DNA from: Psychrobacter sp. UBA5136
GTDB lineage: Bacteria > Pseudomonadota > Gammaproteobacteria > Pseudomonadales > Moraxellaceae
Reading direction: 5' to 3'
Assembly (NCBI RefSeq): GCF_002414005.1
Contig: NZ_DHYG01000036.1
Coordinates: 1-49,842 of the forward strand
DNA: 49,842 nucleotides
The notes under the pieces are model-generated. The model made no database searches. It saw nothing but the letters and a program-made list of their open reading frames with translations, and was not told the origin of the DNA. How positions within the stretch are numbered: position 1 is the stretch's first letter; each line of letters opens with the position of its first letter. Position numbers and translations under genes: made by a program. Positions 34,566 to 42,534 of the stretch are shown here, piece by piece.

Positions 34566-34834
34566 GCGATAACAATCAAACAGCTAACGCTAGCGTATTG
34601 ACAGGACGAGTTGTCAGCGACAAGATGGACAAGTCCATCACGGTTTTGATTGAGCGTCTGGTTCGTCATCCTTTATATGGCAAACAGCTTCGTCGTTCTA
34701 CAAAAATCAAAGCCCATGATGAGAATAACGTTTGCCAACAAGGCGACCTTGTCCGCATCAAAGAAACGCGTCCAATCTCAAAAACTAAGTCTTGGACTTT
34801 GGTTGATGTGGTTGAAAAAGTAGAAAAAATCTAA
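34562..34834 (+). CDS. rpsQ: 30S ribosomal protein S17
   Basis: The 90-aa OB-fold protein has LTGRVVSDKMDKSITVLIERLVRHPLYGKQLRRSTKIKAHDE and CQQGDLVRIKETRPISKTKSWTLV. It is the last gene of the S10 operon; 181 bp separate it from rplN. Confidence 0.97.
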   Translation: MSDNNQTANASVLTGRVVSDKMDKSITVLIERLVRHPLYGKQLRRSTKIKAHDENNVCQQGDLVRIKETRPISKTKSWTLVDVVEKVEKI

Positions 34835-34839
34835 GTAAA

Positions 34840-34868
34840 TTGCATTAAAAGCCAGAAGCTGTTAAAAT
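34840..34868 (+). promoter_or_regulatory. Candidate spc operon promoter
   Basis: TTGCAT (34840-34845) and TAAAAT (34863-34868) are spaced by 17 bases in the rpsQ-rplN gap, where the spc promoter lies in E. coli. The transcript would begin about 140 bases before rplN. Confidence 0.5.
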
Positions 34869-35015
34869 AGCCGCCTTTTTAAGGATGCTGATTGCGCCGA
34901 GCGTATATCACTCACATTAAGAGTAGCAGCGGTTATTATTATTAAAATGCCGACTACTCATACTGTGCTAGCGGCAGCAACTGGTTTTTATTGCTCATAC
35001 GTGTGGAGTAACGCT

Positions 35016-35384
35016 ATGATTCAGGTTGAATCGATGCTGGAAGTTGCAGACAATAGCGGTGCAAGACGAGTTCAGTGCATTAAAGTACTGGGTGGCTCTC
35101 ATCGTCGTTATGCATCAGTTGGCGACATTATTAAAGTAACGGTTAAAGAAGCCATTCCGCGTGGTCGTGTCAAAAAAGGCGACGTGATGAATGCTGTAGT
35201 TGTACGTACCAAAAAAGGCGTTCGTCGTCCTGATGGTTCAGTTCTGCGTTTTGATGACAATGCTGCGGTATTGTTAAACCAAAACAAAGCACCGATAGCA
35301 ACTCGTATTTTTGGACCGGTAACTCGTGAACTACGTGGTGATCAGTTTATGAAAATTGTATCACTAGCACCAGAAGTATTGTGA
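35016..35384 (+). CDS. rplN: 50S ribosomal protein L14
   Basis: The 122-aa protein begins MIQVESMLEVADNSGARRVQCIKVLGGS and has the GDIIKVTVKEAIPRGRVKKGDV core and FGPVTRELR end. The frame is open a further 69 bases upstream, but GGAG 8 bases before this ATG and family length fix the start. First gene of the spc operon. Confidence 0.98.
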   Translation: MIQVESMLEVADNSGARRVQCIKVLGGSHRRYASVGDIIKVTVKEAIPRGRVKKGDVMNAVVVRTKKGVRRPDGSVLRFDDNAAVLLNQNKAPIATRIFGPVTRELRGDQFMKIVSLAPEVL

Positions 35385-35392
35385 GGTAATCC

Positions 35393-35710
35393 ATGTCAAA
35401 ATTACGTAAAGGCGATACAGTTATCGTGATTGCTGGGAAAGACAAAGGCAAACAAGGTACTGTACTAGCTGTAAAAAACGATCGTATTAAAGTCGAAGGC
35501 ATTAATATTGTCACCAAACATCAGAAGCCAAACCAGGCAACTGGTAGCGAGGGTGGTATTGTTAAGCAAGAAGCTTTTTTGCATATCTCAAATGTCGCAA
35601 TATTAAATGCGCAAACCCAAAAAGCTGATCGTATTACTTATCAGTTCGATGAAGACGGCAAAAAACAACGCGTCTATCGTTCGAACGGTGAAGTAGTGGC
35701 GACTGCGTAA
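35393..35710 (+). CDS. rplX: 50S ribosomal protein L24
   Basis: The 105-aa protein has the N-terminal KOW motif LRKGDTVIVIAGKDKGKQGTVLAV and the INIVTKHQKPNQ segment. L24 initiates large-subunit assembly. GAGG precedes the start; rplE follows after about 20 bp. In E. coli S8 represses the operon at this junction. Confidence 0.97.
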   Translation: MSKLRKGDTVIVIAGKDKGKQGTVLAVKNDRIKVEGINIVTKHQKPNQATGSEGGIVKQEAFLHISNVAILNAQTQKADRITYQFDEDGKKQRVYRSNGEVVATA

Positions 35711-35731
35711 GACACTAAGGGTGTAATGGTA

Positions 35732-36268
35732 ATGGCAAGATTAAAATCTTTATATAACGAAGAATTAAAGCAGCAAATCAAAGAAGAGCTTGGTTTGGCG
35801 AATGTGATGCAAGTGCCTAAAATCACTAAAATCACACTTAACATGGGTGTAGGCGGCGCAGCTCAAGACAAAAAATTGCTTGAAGGTGCAGTAGCTGACA
35901 TGACCGCAATCGCCGGTCAAAAACCTGTCGTCACTAAAGCGCGCAAATCAGTTGCTGGCTTTAAGATTCGTGAAGAATGGCCAATTGGCTGTAAAGTAAC
36001 GCTACGCGGTGAGCAAATGTACGAATTTTTAGATCGTCTCATTGCCATTGCAATTCCTCGTATTCGTGATTTCCGCGGTTTTTCACCTAAAGCCTTTGAC
36101 GGACGTGGCAACTACTCATTGGGTATCAAAGAACAAATCGTATTCCCAGAAGTAGATTTTGACAAGATTGATCGTATCCGCGGTATGGATGTGACCATCA
36201 CCACGTCAGCTGGTACTGATGAAGAAGGTCGTGCGTTGCTTAAAGCATTCGGCTTCCCATTTAAATAA
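35732..36268 (+). CDS. rplE: 50S ribosomal protein L5
   Basis: The 178-aa protein reads MARLKSLYNEELKQQI, KITLNMGVG, QKPVVTKARKSVAGFKIREEWPIGCKVTLRG and the FRGFSPKAFDGRGNYSLGIKEQIVFPE signature. A second in-frame ATG lies 6 bases upstream (35726); homologues and the position of AAGGG favour 35732. L5 binds 5S rRNA. Confidence 0.97.
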   Translation: MARLKSLYNEELKQQIKEELGLANVMQVPKITKITLNMGVGGAAQDKKLLEGAVADMTAIAGQKPVVTKARKSVAGFKIREEWPIGCKVTLRGEQMYEFLDRLIAIAIPRIRDFRGFSPKAFDGRGNYSLGIKEQIVFPEVDFDKIDRIRGMDVTITTSAGTDEEGRALLKAFGFPFK

Positions 36269-36280
36269 GGTAAAGACGTT

Positions 36281-36586
36281 ATGGCAAAGAAGAGCATGAT
36301 TAACCGCGAATTAAAACGCGAAAAAATGGTTGCTAAGTATGCTGAAAAGCGTATCAAGCTAAAAGAAATTATCAGTGATATCAACGCATCAGACGAAGAG
36401 CGTATGGACGCGATGTTAGAGCTACAAGCGCTACCACGCAATGCCTCACCAGTACGTCTGCGCAACCGTTGTGCTATCACAGGTCGTCCTCACGGTTACT
36501 TCCGCAAGTTTGGCTTATCACGCAATATGCTGCGTGAGCGTGTCATGCAAGGCGATGTGCCTGGTGTTCGTAAAGCAAGCTGGTAA
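36281..36586 (+). CDS. rpsN: 30S ribosomal protein S14
   Basis: The 101-aa protein is the long, zinc-free S14 form. It begins MAKKSMINRELKREKMVAKY and ends with RNRCAITGRPHGYFRKFGLSRNMLRERVMQGDVPGVRKASW. No CxxC pairs are present. AAGG precedes the start. Confidence 0.98.
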   Translation: MAKKSMINRELKREKMVAKYAEKRIKLKEIISDINASDEERMDAMLELQALPRNASPVRLRNRCAITGRPHGYFRKFGLSRNMLRERVMQGDVPGVRKASW

Positions 36587-36597
36587 GGAGTAACGAT

Positions 36598-36996
36598 ATG
36601 AGTATGCAAGATACCGTTGGGGATATGCTAACCCGTATTCGTAACGCACAAATGGCTAATAAAGTATCGGTAGCAATGCCGAGCTCTAAACTACGTAAAT
36701 CAATCGCTGACCTATTGGTGAGTGAAGGTTATGTAGCCAGCGCTGTTGTGACTGAAGAAGACAACAACAAAGCAACGTTAACCATCGAATTGAAATACTT
36801 CGAAGGCCGCCCTGTCATCGAAATGATTCAACGTTATAGCCGTCCTGGTTTACGCCAGCACCGCGGTAAAGACGCTATCCCTACTGTTAAACAAGGTATG
36901 GGTGTTGCTATCGTATCAACGAGCCAAGGTATCATGAGCGATCGTGCTGCACGCGCTGCTGGTATCGGTGGTGAAATCGTTGCATTCGTTGCCTAA
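36598..36996 (+). CDS. rpsH: 30S ribosomal protein S8
   Basis: The 132-aa protein begins MSMQDTVGDMLTRIRNAQMANK and has the C-terminal GMGVAIVSTSQGIMSDRAARAAGIGGEIVAFVA signature. In relatives S8 is the autogenous repressor of the spc operon. AAGGAG precedes the start. An unusually wide 194-bp gap with a hairpin follows before rplF. Confidence 0.98.
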   Translation: MSMQDTVGDMLTRIRNAQMANKVSVAMPSSKLRKSIADLLVSEGYVASAVVTEEDNNKATLTIELKYFEGRPVIEMIQRYSRPGLRQHRGKDAIPTVKQGMGVAIVSTSQGIMSDRAARAAGIGGEIVAFVA

Positions 36997-37117
36997 TTAG
37001 TAATCATTGCTAGCGGTAACGCGACGATAAAGTCTACTTGATCATCATTGGGTACTTATCAATTTTATAATAAATATTTTTTAACATTGATGGGTGCCTA
37101 ATGCAGTCAATTATGCT

Positions 37118-37150
37118 AAACTAACACGCTTTTTAGCCTGTTAGTTTTTT
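37118..37150 (+). terminator. Terminator-like hairpin between rpsH and rplF
   Basis: AAACTAACA (37118-37126) pairs with TGTTAGTTT (37139-37147) around a 12-base loop and continues in TTT. The stem is AT-rich, so it may terminate only part of the transcripts. A TATAAT at 37066-37071 lies upstream without a good -35 box. Confidence 0.5.
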
Positions 37151-37190
37151 CGCTAATAAAAGCAAGTTAATTTTTTTAAGGAATATTCCT

Positions 37191-37724
37191 ATGTCTCGTG
37201 TGGCTAAAGCCCCAGTAGCACTGCCTAGCGGCGTAAGTGTTACTTTGAACGATCGGCAGGTCGAAGTTAAAGGCAAAAATGGCAATATGTCTTTACGCCT
37301 GCATGAATTGGTCGAGCTAAAACAGGAAGATGATGCAATTCTTCTCTCACCTGCAGCCGATTCAAAAGAAGCCATGATGCATACTGGCACCATGCGCTCT
37401 TTACTAAACAACTTAGTAATAGGCGTCAATGAAGGGTTCAAAAAACGCCTTCAACTTATTGGTGTTGGTTATCGCGCTCAAGCTACTGGTAATAAAGTAA
37501 CGTTAAACGTTGGTTACTCACATCCAGTAGAATATACGCTACCTGAAGGTGTGTCAGCTGAAACGCCATCGCAAACTGAAATCGTTTTAAAATCAAACGA
37601 TAAGCAGCAGCTTGGTCAAGCAGCGGCTAATATCCGCGCTTTCCGCCCACCAGAGCCTTATAAAGGTAAAGGTATTCGTTATAGTGACGAGCATGTGATT
37701 CGCAAAGAAGCCAAGAAAAAATAA
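37191..37724 (+). CDS. rplF: 50S ribosomal protein L6
   Basis: The 177-aa protein begins MSRVAKAPVALPSGVSVTLNDRQVEVKGKNG and has GVGYRAQATGNKVTLNVGYSHPVEY and RAFRPPEPYKGKGIRYSDE, the L6 signature near the sarcin-ricin loop. AAGGA precedes the start. Confidence 0.98.
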   Translation: MSRVAKAPVALPSGVSVTLNDRQVEVKGKNGNMSLRLHELVELKQEDDAILLSPAADSKEAMMHTGTMRSLLNNLVIGVNEGFKKRLQLIGVGYRAQATGNKVTLNVGYSHPVEYTLPEGVSAETPSQTEIVLKSNDKQQLGQAAANIRAFRPPEPYKGKGIRYSDEHVIRKEAKKK

Positions 37725-37735
37725 GGTGAGTTGAA

Positions 37736-38086
37736 ATGTTTGATAAAAAAGCAGCTCGTCTACGTCGAGCAAAGAAAACCCGTGCGCACATCCGTTTCTT
37801 AGGCGTTAATCGCTTAACGGTTAACCGCACCCCAAGACACATCTATGCCCAAATTATCTCTCCGAACGGTGGTGAAGTGATTGCTCAGGCATCTACCTTA
37901 GACAGCAGCTTACGTTCAGGTGCGACTGGTAACGTTGATGCAGCGACGTCTGTGGGCCAATTGATCGCAGAACGCGCAAAAGCAGCTGGTATTACTAAAG
38001 TTGCCTTTGACCGTAGTGGTTTTAAATATCATGGTCGAGTAAAAGCTTTAGCTGAAGCTGCTCGCGAAAACGGATTGGAGTTTTAA
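37736..38086 (+). CDS. rplR: 50S ribosomal protein L18
   Basis: The 116-aa protein has a basic N-terminus (MFDKKAARLRRAKKTRAHI), NRTPRHIYAQIISPNGG and the C-terminal FDRSGFKYHGRVKALAEAARENGLEF. L18 binds 5S rRNA with L5. AAGGTGAG precedes the start; rpsE follows after 2 bases. Confidence 0.98.
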   Translation: MFDKKAARLRRAKKTRAHIRFLGVNRLTVNRTPRHIYAQIISPNGGEVIAQASTLDSSLRSGATGNVDAATSVGQLIAERAKAAGITKVAFDRSGFKYHGRVKALAEAARENGLEF

Positions 38087-38088
38087 TC

Positions 38089-38604
38089 ATGGCTAGAAAT
38101 GATAAAAATGATAAAAATGAACAGACTGACGGTCTAGTAGAACGCTTAGTTACCGTTGATCGCGTTGCAAAAGTGGTTAAAGGTGGTCGTATTTTCTCTT
38201 TCACTGCGCTAACCGTAGTGGGCGATGGCAATGGCCGTGTTGGTTTTGGTCGTGGTAAAGCACGTGAAGTGCCAGCTGCTATCCAAAAAGCTCTAGAAGC
38301 TGCTAAGCGCAACATGATTACTGTTGAGCTTGATGGTGCAACCTTGTTCCATCCGATCAAAGCGCGTCATGGTGCTAGTAAAGTCTACATGCAGCCTGCA
38401 TCTGAAGGTACTGGCGTAATCGCTGGTGGCGCAATGCGTGCGGTATTAGAAGTTGCCGGTGTTAAAGACGTTTTAACGAAATCTCATGGTTCTACCAACA
38501 CGGCAAACGTTGTACGTGCAACGTTCAACGGTTTACGTGATATGTCAACTCCAGAAAAGATGGCAGCAAAACGTGGTAAATCTGTAGACGAAATCTTGGG
38601 TTAA
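38089..38604 (+). CDS. rpsE: 30S ribosomal protein S5
   Basis: The 171-aa protein has a charged N-terminal tail (MARNDKNDKNEQTDG), LVERLVTVDRVAKVVKGGRIFSFTALTVVGDGNGRVGFGRGKAREVP (the double-stranded RNA-binding-like domain) and VAGVKDVLTKSHGSTNTANVVRATFNGL. It acts in decoding accuracy. Confidence 0.98.
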   Translation: MARNDKNDKNEQTDGLVERLVTVDRVAKVVKGGRIFSFTALTVVGDGNGRVGFGRGKAREVPAAIQKALEAAKRNMITVELDGATLFHPIKARHGASKVYMQPASEGTGVIAGGAMRAVLEVAGVKDVLTKSHGSTNTANVVRATFNGLRDMSTPEKMAAKRGKSVDEILG

Positions 38605-38626
38605 CTTAGAAACTAGGTGAGTTACG

Positions 38627-38806
38627 ATGAAAAAAATGAAAGTCACTCAATTTAAATCGGGTGCCCATCGCCTCAAGAGCCACAAAGCGAGCTTGAAAGG
38701 ATTGGGTTTACGCCGTATTGGTCATACTGTTGAAGTAGAAGATACTCCTTCAACCCGTGGTATGGTCAATCGCGTCAACTACATGGTAAAAGTGGAGGAA
38801 GCGTAA
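38627..38806 (+). CDS. rpmD: 50S ribosomal protein L30
   Basis: A 59-codon gene starts at ATG 38627 with AGGTGAG before it and ends at TAA 38804-38806. The product reads MKKMKVTQFKSGAHRLKSHK, KGLGLRRIGHTVEVEDTPS and TRGMVNRVNYMVKVEE, the full L30 pattern. Its stop shares a base with the rplO ATG (TAATG). It is present between rpsE and rplO as expected, although very short. Confidence 0.96.
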   Translation: MKKMKVTQFKSGAHRLKSHKASLKGLGLRRIGHTVEVEDTPSTRGMVNRVNYMVKVEEA

Positions 38807-39246
38807 TGGGACTTAGATTAAATGAATTATCACCAGGTGTTGGCGCGAAAAAAACTGCCCAACGTCGTGGTCGTGGTATCGGTTCAGGTCTTGGCAAAAC
38901 CGGTGGTCGCGGTGTAAAAGGTCAAAAATCGCGCTCAGGTTCTAGCATTCGCTCAGGATTTGAAGGTGGTCAAATGCCTTTATATCGTCGCCTACCAAAA
39001 TTTGGCTTCACCAGTAAAATGGCGATGACAACTGCTGAAGTTCGTCTGTCTGAACTGAACAAAGTCGAAGGCGATGTGGTTAGCATTGAAACATTAAAAG
39101 CAGCTAACGTTATCCGTCATGACATGAAACGCGTGCGTATTATGTTGTCAGGCGAAGTCACTAAAGCTTATACTTTTAAAGGTATCAAAGTGACTAAAGG
39201 CGCCAAGCAAGCAATCGAAGCTGCTGGTGGTAGCATCGAGGAGTAA
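38806..39246 (+). CDS. rplO: 50S ribosomal protein L15
   Basis: The 146-aa protein begins MGLRLNELSPGVGAKKTAQRRGRGIGSGLGKTGGRGVKGQKSRSG, the Gly/Arg-rich rRNA-penetrating arm, followed by FEGGQMPLYRRLPKFGF. One-base overlap with rpmD; secY follows. Confidence 0.98.
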   Translation: MGLRLNELSPGVGAKKTAQRRGRGIGSGLGKTGGRGVKGQKSRSGSSIRSGFEGGQMPLYRRLPKFGFTSKMAMTTAEVRLSELNKVEGDVVSIETLKAANVIRHDMKRVRIMLSGEVTKAYTFKGIKVTKGAKQAIEAAGGSIEE

Positions 39247-39250
39247 TAAC

Positions 39251-40597
39251 GTGTCAAAACAATCAATGTCATCGACTGGTATACCGCTCAATCCATTTGC
39301 ATTTATACGTAAGTATGATGAATTATGGACGCGTTTATTATTCTTAATCGGCGCATTGATTGTTTATCGTTTAGGGTCGCATATTCCTGTACCGGGTATC
39401 AATCCGGTTAATTTGGCTGATCTGTTTTCGCGCAACGAAAATACCATTTTGAGCATGTTTAACATGTTCTCAGGTGGTGCACTAGAGCGTATGTCCATCA
39501 TGGCGCTTGGTATCATGCCATATATCTCAGCATCGATTATTGTACAAATGATGTCTGCAGTGTTGCCATCGCTTGAAGCCCTCAAAAAAGAAGGCGAAGC
39601 GGGACGACGTAAGCTAAACAAGTACACCCGTCAAGGCACGCTTGGATTAGCGCTGGTACAGTCATTAGGAATGTGTGCTGGCTTAATCAGTCAGAATCTT
39701 ACCTTATCTACTGGTTTGACGTTTTATATTCCAGCGGTTACCTCACTGGTAGCAGGCGCTATGTTCTTAATGTGGCTTGGTGAGCAGATTACAGAGCGCG
39801 GCGTAGGTAATGGTATCTCAATGCTCATTTTTGCGAGTATTGTGGCTGGTACGCCAGGTATGATTTCGCAGTCTATCGAACAGGTCAATCAAGGGCAAAT
39901 GAACTTGATTGTGCTTTTTATCTTTGTATTGTTAGGCGTCGCAGTGACTGCTGGTATCGTTTATATTGAACGTGCGCAGCGCCGTGTTCCGGTAAACTAT
40001 GCCCAAAAACAACAACAAGGGCGCAAAATTTATGCTCAGCAGCAGTCACACTTGCCGCTTAAGCTAAACATGGCCGGGGTTATTCCCGCCATTTTTGCCA
40101 GCTCGTTATTGTTGTTCCCAGCAAGTTTGGGGCAGTGGGTGGGTCAGTCTGCTGATCCTACCTTTACCCAAAAGATATTACAAAATATGGCATTAGTGTT
40201 GTCTCCAGGACAGCCGCTATATTTGGTTCTGTTTGGTGCAATGATTATTTTCTTCTGTTACTTTTACACGGCATTGGTATTTAGTCCGCGTGAAGTCGCC
40301 GAAAACCTTAAACGTAGTGGTGCGTATATCCCAGGTATTCGCCCCGGACAACAAACTCAGCGTTACCTTGATCATGTATTAAACCGACTGACCTTTATTG
40401 GCGCGATGTATATGACGGTTATTTGTTTAATGCCAATGGTCGTGCAGTCATCGTTTGGTGTACCGTTTCAACTTGGTGGTACGTCATTACTGATTATGGT
40501 GGTTGTAGTAATGGACTTCATCTCGCAAATCCAAGCGCATTTGATGACCCATCAATATCATGATCAGACATTAATTCAATCGCCCACTCAATCTTAA
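39251..40597 (+). CDS. secY: Protein translocase subunit SecY
   Basis: SecY is the channel of the Sec translocon in the inner membrane. The 448-aa protein shows about ten membrane helices, the plug-region motif HIPVPGINP, GIMPYISASIIVQMM, TLGLALVQ, GERGVGNGISMLIF-like ITERGVGNGISMLIF and the cytoplasmic loop RRVPVNYAQKQ. The frame is open 24 bases upstream, but GTG at 39251 with GAGGAG 8 bases before it is the likely start. It lies within the spc operon between rplO and rpmJ. Confidence 0.97.
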   Translation: MSKQSMSSTGIPLNPFAFIRKYDELWTRLLFLIGALIVYRLGSHIPVPGINPVNLADLFSRNENTILSMFNMFSGGALERMSIMALGIMPYISASIIVQMMSAVLPSLEALKKEGEAGRRKLNKYTRQGTLGLALVQSLGMCAGLISQNLTLSTGLTFYIPAVTSLVAGAMFLMWLGEQITERGVGNGISMLIFASIVAGTPGMISQSIEQVNQGQMNLIVLFIFVLLGVAVTAGIVYIERAQRRVPVNYAQKQQQGRKIYAQQQSHLPLKLNMAGVIPAIFASSLLLFPASLGQWVGQSADPTFTQKILQNMALVLSPGQPLYLVLFGAMIIFFCYFYTALVFSPREVAENLKRSGAYIPGIRPGQQTQRYLDHVLNRLTFIGAMYMTVICLMPMVVQSSFGVPFQLGGTSLLIMVVVVMDFISQIQAHLMTHQYHDQTLIQSPTQS

Positions 40598-40629
40598 ATG
40601 AGCGGTACGATATCTCAAAGGAGTATGCT

Positions 40630-40746
40630 ATGAAAGTTCAAGCATCAGTTAAAAAGATTTGTGGTAGCTGTAAAGTTGTGCGCCGTAAAGGCCGTGTACA
40701 TGTTATTTGTACCGCAGAACCTCGCCACAAGCAACGTCAAGGTTAA
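40630..40746 (+). CDS. rpmJ: 50S ribosomal protein L36
   Basis: A 38-codon gene at 40630-40746 encodes MKVQASVKKICGSCKVVRRK, then GRVHVICTAEPRHKQRQG. C11, C14, C27 and H33 form the zinc ribbon of the zinc-dependent L36 type. AAGGAG precedes the ATG. It ends the spc operon, and a hairpin follows. Confidence 0.97.
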   Translation: MKVQASVKKICGSCKVVRRKGRVHVICTAEPRHKQRQG

Positions 40747-40752
40747 TGTCTT

Positions 40753-40782
40753 AATAGGATAAGGCGCTAAACTTATCCTATT
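40753..40782 (+). terminator. Hairpin at the end of the spc operon
   Basis: AATAGGATAAG (40753-40763) pairs perfectly with CTTATCCTATT (40772-40782) over an 8-base loop. The following TTATAAAA is a weak T run, so termination may be partial. A second hairpin, GGCGGAT/ATCCGCC (40810-40831), lacks a T run. TTGACA at 40923-40928 may be a -35 box for rpsM with a poor -10. Confidence 0.55.
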
Positions 40783-40996
40783 TATAAAATTAACACTTGA
40801 AAAATGACGGCGGATGCGATATCATCCGCCACTTGCCGTAGTTTATGCGAAATCTTTTATAAATGGTCAATGAATAGACTTGTTAAGTCGAAGCAGCGAT
40901 AAAAATTATAAAAGCTTTGGTATTGACAGCAACAAATCTGAAAAATAACGCCTTATTGATAAATAACGCTTATTTTTCTTTAATGGAGAGAAATCA

Positions 40997-41353
40997 ATGG
41001 CTCGTATTGCCGGCGTAAACATTCCGGATAATAAGCATGCTGTTATTTCACTAACTTATATCTTTGGTATAGGTCGTACCACTGCTCAGAAAATCTTAGA
41101 AGCAGTTGGCATTGCCCCTACTACTAAAGTTAGCCAGTTAGATGATACACAGTTAGATGCTATCCGTGCACAAGTTGCAAATTACATGACTGAAGGTGAT
41201 CTTCGTCGTGAAGTGTCAATGAATATCAAGCGCTTGGTTGATCTTGGTTGTTACCGTGGTATCCGCCATCGTCGTAACCTACCAGTTAGAGGTCAGAATA
41301 CCAAGAACAACGCTCGTACTCGCAAGGGTCCGACACGCCCTCTTAAAAAATAA
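40997..41353 (+). CDS. rpsM: 30S ribosomal protein S13
   Basis: The 118-aa protein begins MARIAGVNIPDNKHAVISLTYIFGIGRTTAQKIL (helix-two-turn-helix) and ends with RGIRHRRNLPVRGQNTKNNARTRKGPTRPLKK. GGAG precedes the ATG. First gene of the alpha operon after a 250-bp leader. Confidence 0.98.
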   Translation: MARIAGVNIPDNKHAVISLTYIFGIGRTTAQKILEAVGIAPTTKVSQLDDTQLDAIRAQVANYMTEGDLRREVSMNIKRLVDLGCYRGIRHRRNLPVRGQNTKNNARTRKGPTRPLKK

Positions 41354-41373
41354 TTAACTTAGGAAGCTAAAAG

Positions 41374-41763
41374 ATGGCTAAAGACACTCGTAGTCGCAAA
41401 AAAGTGACTCGTCGTTCAGTATCGGAGGGCGTTGCCCATATCCATGCGTCTTTTAATAACACCATTGTTACGATTACCGATCGTCAAGGTAATGCACTGG
41501 CTTGGGCCACTTCAGGTGGACAAGGCTTCCGTGGTTCACGTAAATCTACACCCTTTGCAGCTCAGGTTGCAGCTGAAGTTGCTGGTAAAGCAGCTCAAGA
41601 ATACGGTGTTAAGAATATCGACGTTTTGGTCAAAGGACCAGGACCGGGTCGTGAGTCTGCGGTAAGAGCACTTGGTGCATTGGGTTATAAAGTTAACAGC
41701 ATCTCTGATGTAACCCCAATCCCACACAATGGTTGCCGTGCGCCGAAAAAGCGCCGCGTCTAA
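41374..41763 (+). CDS. rpsK: 30S ribosomal protein S11
   Basis: The 129-aa protein has HIHASFNNTIVTITDRQGNALAWATSGGQGFRGSRKSTPFAAQVA and ends with DVTPIPHNGCRAPKKRRV. It sits at the small-subunit platform. AGGAAG precedes the start. Confidence 0.98.
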   Translation: MAKDTRSRKKVTRRSVSEGVAHIHASFNNTIVTITDRQGNALAWATSGGQGFRGSRKSTPFAAQVAAEVAGKAAQEYGVKNIDVLVKGPGPGRESAVRALGALGYKVNSISDVTPIPHNGCRAPKKRRV

Positions 41764-41811
41764 TATTAAAGACGAAGCTTTTTATCATAAGAGCTTATAG
41801 GAGACATAACA

Positions 41812-42453
41812 ATGGCCCGTTATATTGGACCAAAACTCAAATTATCACGTCGTGAAGGTACAGACTTAGGCCTTAAGTCTGGTGTTAAACCATATGACGT
41901 AAAAACGAAAAAAGCGGCTCGTCCACCTGGTCAACATGGTGTTAGCCGTAATAAGAGCTCAGAATATTCTCTACAGTTACGCGAAAAACAAAAAGTTAAG
42001 CGTATCTACGGTGTATTAGAGCGTCAGTTTGCAAACTACTATAAAGAAGCCGCTCGTAAGCGTGGCGCTACTGGCGAAAACCTACTAGCGATGCTTGAGA
42101 GTCGTCTTGATAACGTCGTTTATCGCATGGGCTTTGGCTCAACTCGCGCTGAAGCGCGTCAGCTCGTTAGCCATCGCACTGTTATGGTAAAAAAAGCTGG
42201 CCGTGATGAGTTTGTTCGTGTGAACATTCCATCAATTCAGTTGCAAGATGGTGATGTCGTCGCTATCCGTGAGAAGTCTCGCGAACAACTACGTATTAAA
42301 AACGCTATTGAACTAGCGACACAACGTGGTATTCCAGAATGGCTAGACGTTGACCACAGCAAACTACAAGGCACGTTTAAACAAGCGCCTGATCGCATTG
42401 ATCTACCTGCTGAAATCAACGAAAGCTTGATCGTTGAGCTATACTCTAAGTAA
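41812..42453 (+). CDS. rpsD: 30S ribosomal protein S4
   Basis: The 213-aa protein begins MARYIGPKLKLSRREGTDLGLKSGVK and has LDNVVYRMGFGSTRAEARQLVSHRTVMV (S4 RNA-binding domain). No N-terminal zinc cysteines are present. In E. coli S4 is the translational repressor of the alpha operon. AGGAGA precedes the start. It is a few residues longer than the enterobacterial 206 aa. Confidence 0.98.
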   Translation: MARYIGPKLKLSRREGTDLGLKSGVKPYDVKTKKAARPPGQHGVSRNKSSEYSLQLREKQKVKRIYGVLERQFANYYKEAARKRGATGENLLAMLESRLDNVVYRMGFGSTRAEARQLVSHRTVMVKKAGRDEFVRVNIPSIQLQDGDVVAIREKSREQLRIKNAIELATQRGIPEWLDVDHSKLQGTFKQAPDRIDLPAEINESLIVELYSK

Positions 42454-42534
42454 GTAACGTACTGCTCGATGTTATAAAAATAGCATTGAGCTATCAACGT
42501 TCATTAAACCAGTTTAATAAATCGAGGTGACATC

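Noticed and set aside
34947..35015. N-terminal extension of L14 by 23 codons
   Set aside because: L14 homologues start at MIQ; GGAG is placed correctly for the ATG at 35016 and the upstream codons lie in the promoter/leader region.
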